This document shows, piece by piece, positions 5,298 to 5,646 of a stretch of 5,646 nucleotides of DNA. Position 1 is the first letter of the stretch; every line of letters begins with the position of its first letter. The stretch comes from an uncultured Selenomonadales bacterium (lineage in GTDB: Bacteria > Bacillota_C > Negativicutes > Selenomonadales > Selenomonadaceae), in NCBI GenBank assembly GCA_937907035.1, contig CALCTX010000243.1:1-5646 (forward strand), in the 5' to 3' direction. A program made the position numbers and the translations under genes. Below the pieces are notes generated by a model that saw only the letters and a list, made by a program, of their open reading frames with translations, was not told where the DNA came from and did not search any database.

Positions 5298-5646
5298 ATG
5301 AAAGCATCAAAGATTTTTAGTGGAGCAGCAGCAATAGTTTTTGGCCTTAATGTTTTGGGAACGACAGTTTATGCCGCTCCGCATAATGGGAAGCCGGCAC
5401 AACGGCAGTCAGAGCAACAACACAAACAAAATGAACAACGTAAAAGAGCTGAACAGCAGCGCCGTCATGAAGAGCATAAAGTTGACAAACATCATGATGA
5501 TCATAAGAAGCCTGAAATGCAAAAGCATCACAATGAACATGAGCGAATGGAACGCGAACGCCGTGAAAGAGAGCGCCGTGAACATGAGCGTATGGAACGC
5601 GAACGCCGTGAAAGAGAACGCCGTGAACATGAGCGAATGGAACGCG
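5298..5646 (+). CDS. Exported His-rich, Glu/Arg-repeat protein (3' end beyond the window)
   Basis: AGGAGG (5283-5288) is 9 bases before ATG 5298; another ATG at 5292 is only 3 bases from it and less likely. The N-terminus is a signal peptide: MKASK, hydrophobic residues 8-21, then cleavage near VYA|APHN (residue 26). The mature chain has three visible zones: a Gln/Arg-rich stretch (35-56), a His/Asp/Lys-rich stretch (57-79: HEEHK, HHDDHKK, HHNE) that could bind transition metals, and from residue 81 tandem copies of HERMERERRERERRE. The last zone alternates Glu and Arg so that i/i+4 salt bridges are possible, as in single alpha-helix (ER/K) domains. Simple His/Arg-rich linkers also occur in exported metal-related proteins such as the RcnB group, but no defining domain is visible here. 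The remaining C-terminus, outside the window, would decide the family. 116 codons are present. Confidence 0.8.
   Translation, partial: MKASKIFSGAAAIVFGLNVLGTTVYAAPHNGKPAQRQSEQQHKQNEQRKRAEQQRRHEEHKVDKHHDDHKKPEMQKHHNEHERMERERRERERREHERMERERRERERREHERMER
5538..5646 (+). repeat. 45-base tandem repeat encoding 15-residue Glu/Arg units
   Basis: Units are 5538-5582 and 5583-5627, with a partial third from 5628 to the window end. The first two differ at only two bases (CGA/CGT Arg and GAG/GAA Glu), both silent, so the peptide HERMERERRERERRE is identical. The start of the third copy matches unit 1 (CGA). Within the unit a 5-residue sub-pattern is visible (MERER, RERER, REHER), suggesting growth from a 15-base unit. 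The array continues past the window. Confidence 0.9.

Noticed and set aside
5409..5630. Minus-strand frame reading as a very hydrophobic Phe/Leu/Met-rich 'membrane' protein with repeats
   Set aside because: This is the complement of the Glu/Arg/His repeat codons (GAA, CGC, CAT read back as TTC, GCG, ATG); the plus strand has the proper start and signal peptide.
5538..5646. Tandem repeat as a CRISPR array
   Set aside because: The units are contiguous with no spacers and keep a coding frame, with silent differences only.

Overview
The window looks like chromosome of an AT-leaning Firmicute. Start sites carry strong AGGAGG-type ribosome binding sites, the promoters are textbook sigma-A/70 (TATAAT), and GTG and TTG starts occur beside ATG. 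Five of the proteins carry export signals, one of them a lipobox. The mix of exported, periplasm-like proteins with Firmicute-style signals suggests a diderm Firmicute such as a Negativicute. That placement is an inference; no rRNA or marker gene is present.

Left part (1-1936), plus strand: the window opens inside a broken region. A reading frame from the left edge resembles the GG/FAD-binding part of a fumarate-reductase-like flavoprotein. Near base 175-180 it runs out of phase into the body of a short-chain dehydrogenase/reductase (SDR) that has lost its NAD(P)-binding N-terminus. This looks like a deletion that fused two gene remnants. Two cytoplasmic genes of unknown function follow: a 117-residue protein with a coiled-coil-like N-terminus, 18 bases behind the SDR, and a 260-residue protein with its own promoter and a conserved-looking Cys/Asp/His motif.

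Middle part (1986-4516): a strong terminator separates the 260-residue gene from a convergent two-gene unit on the minus strand (3294 to 2036). Both genes of that unit encode exported proteins that look distantly related to each other. A divergent promoter region (about 3353-3458) serves this unit and a plus-strand gene for a 300-residue exported protein. That gene may be preceded by an overlapping 17-codon leader. A near-perfect hairpin at 4482-4516 ends it and also ends the convergent gene beyond.

Right part (4527-5646): a 193-residue lipoprotein on the minus strand and, divergent from it, the start of an exported, very charged, His-rich protein. The latter runs off the window inside a 45-base in-frame tandem repeat encoding a 15-residue Glu/Arg unit. 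The 189-base AT-rich gap between them holds a 17-base dyad that could be an operator.

From 2036 onward every gene encodes a secreted or lipid-anchored protein, and none has a function I can assign. The layout (pair / single / single / single, with separate promoters and hairpins) suggests individually controlled envelope proteins rather than one pathway. I see no RNA gene, CRISPR array, insertion sequence, phage gene or recognised defence gene.
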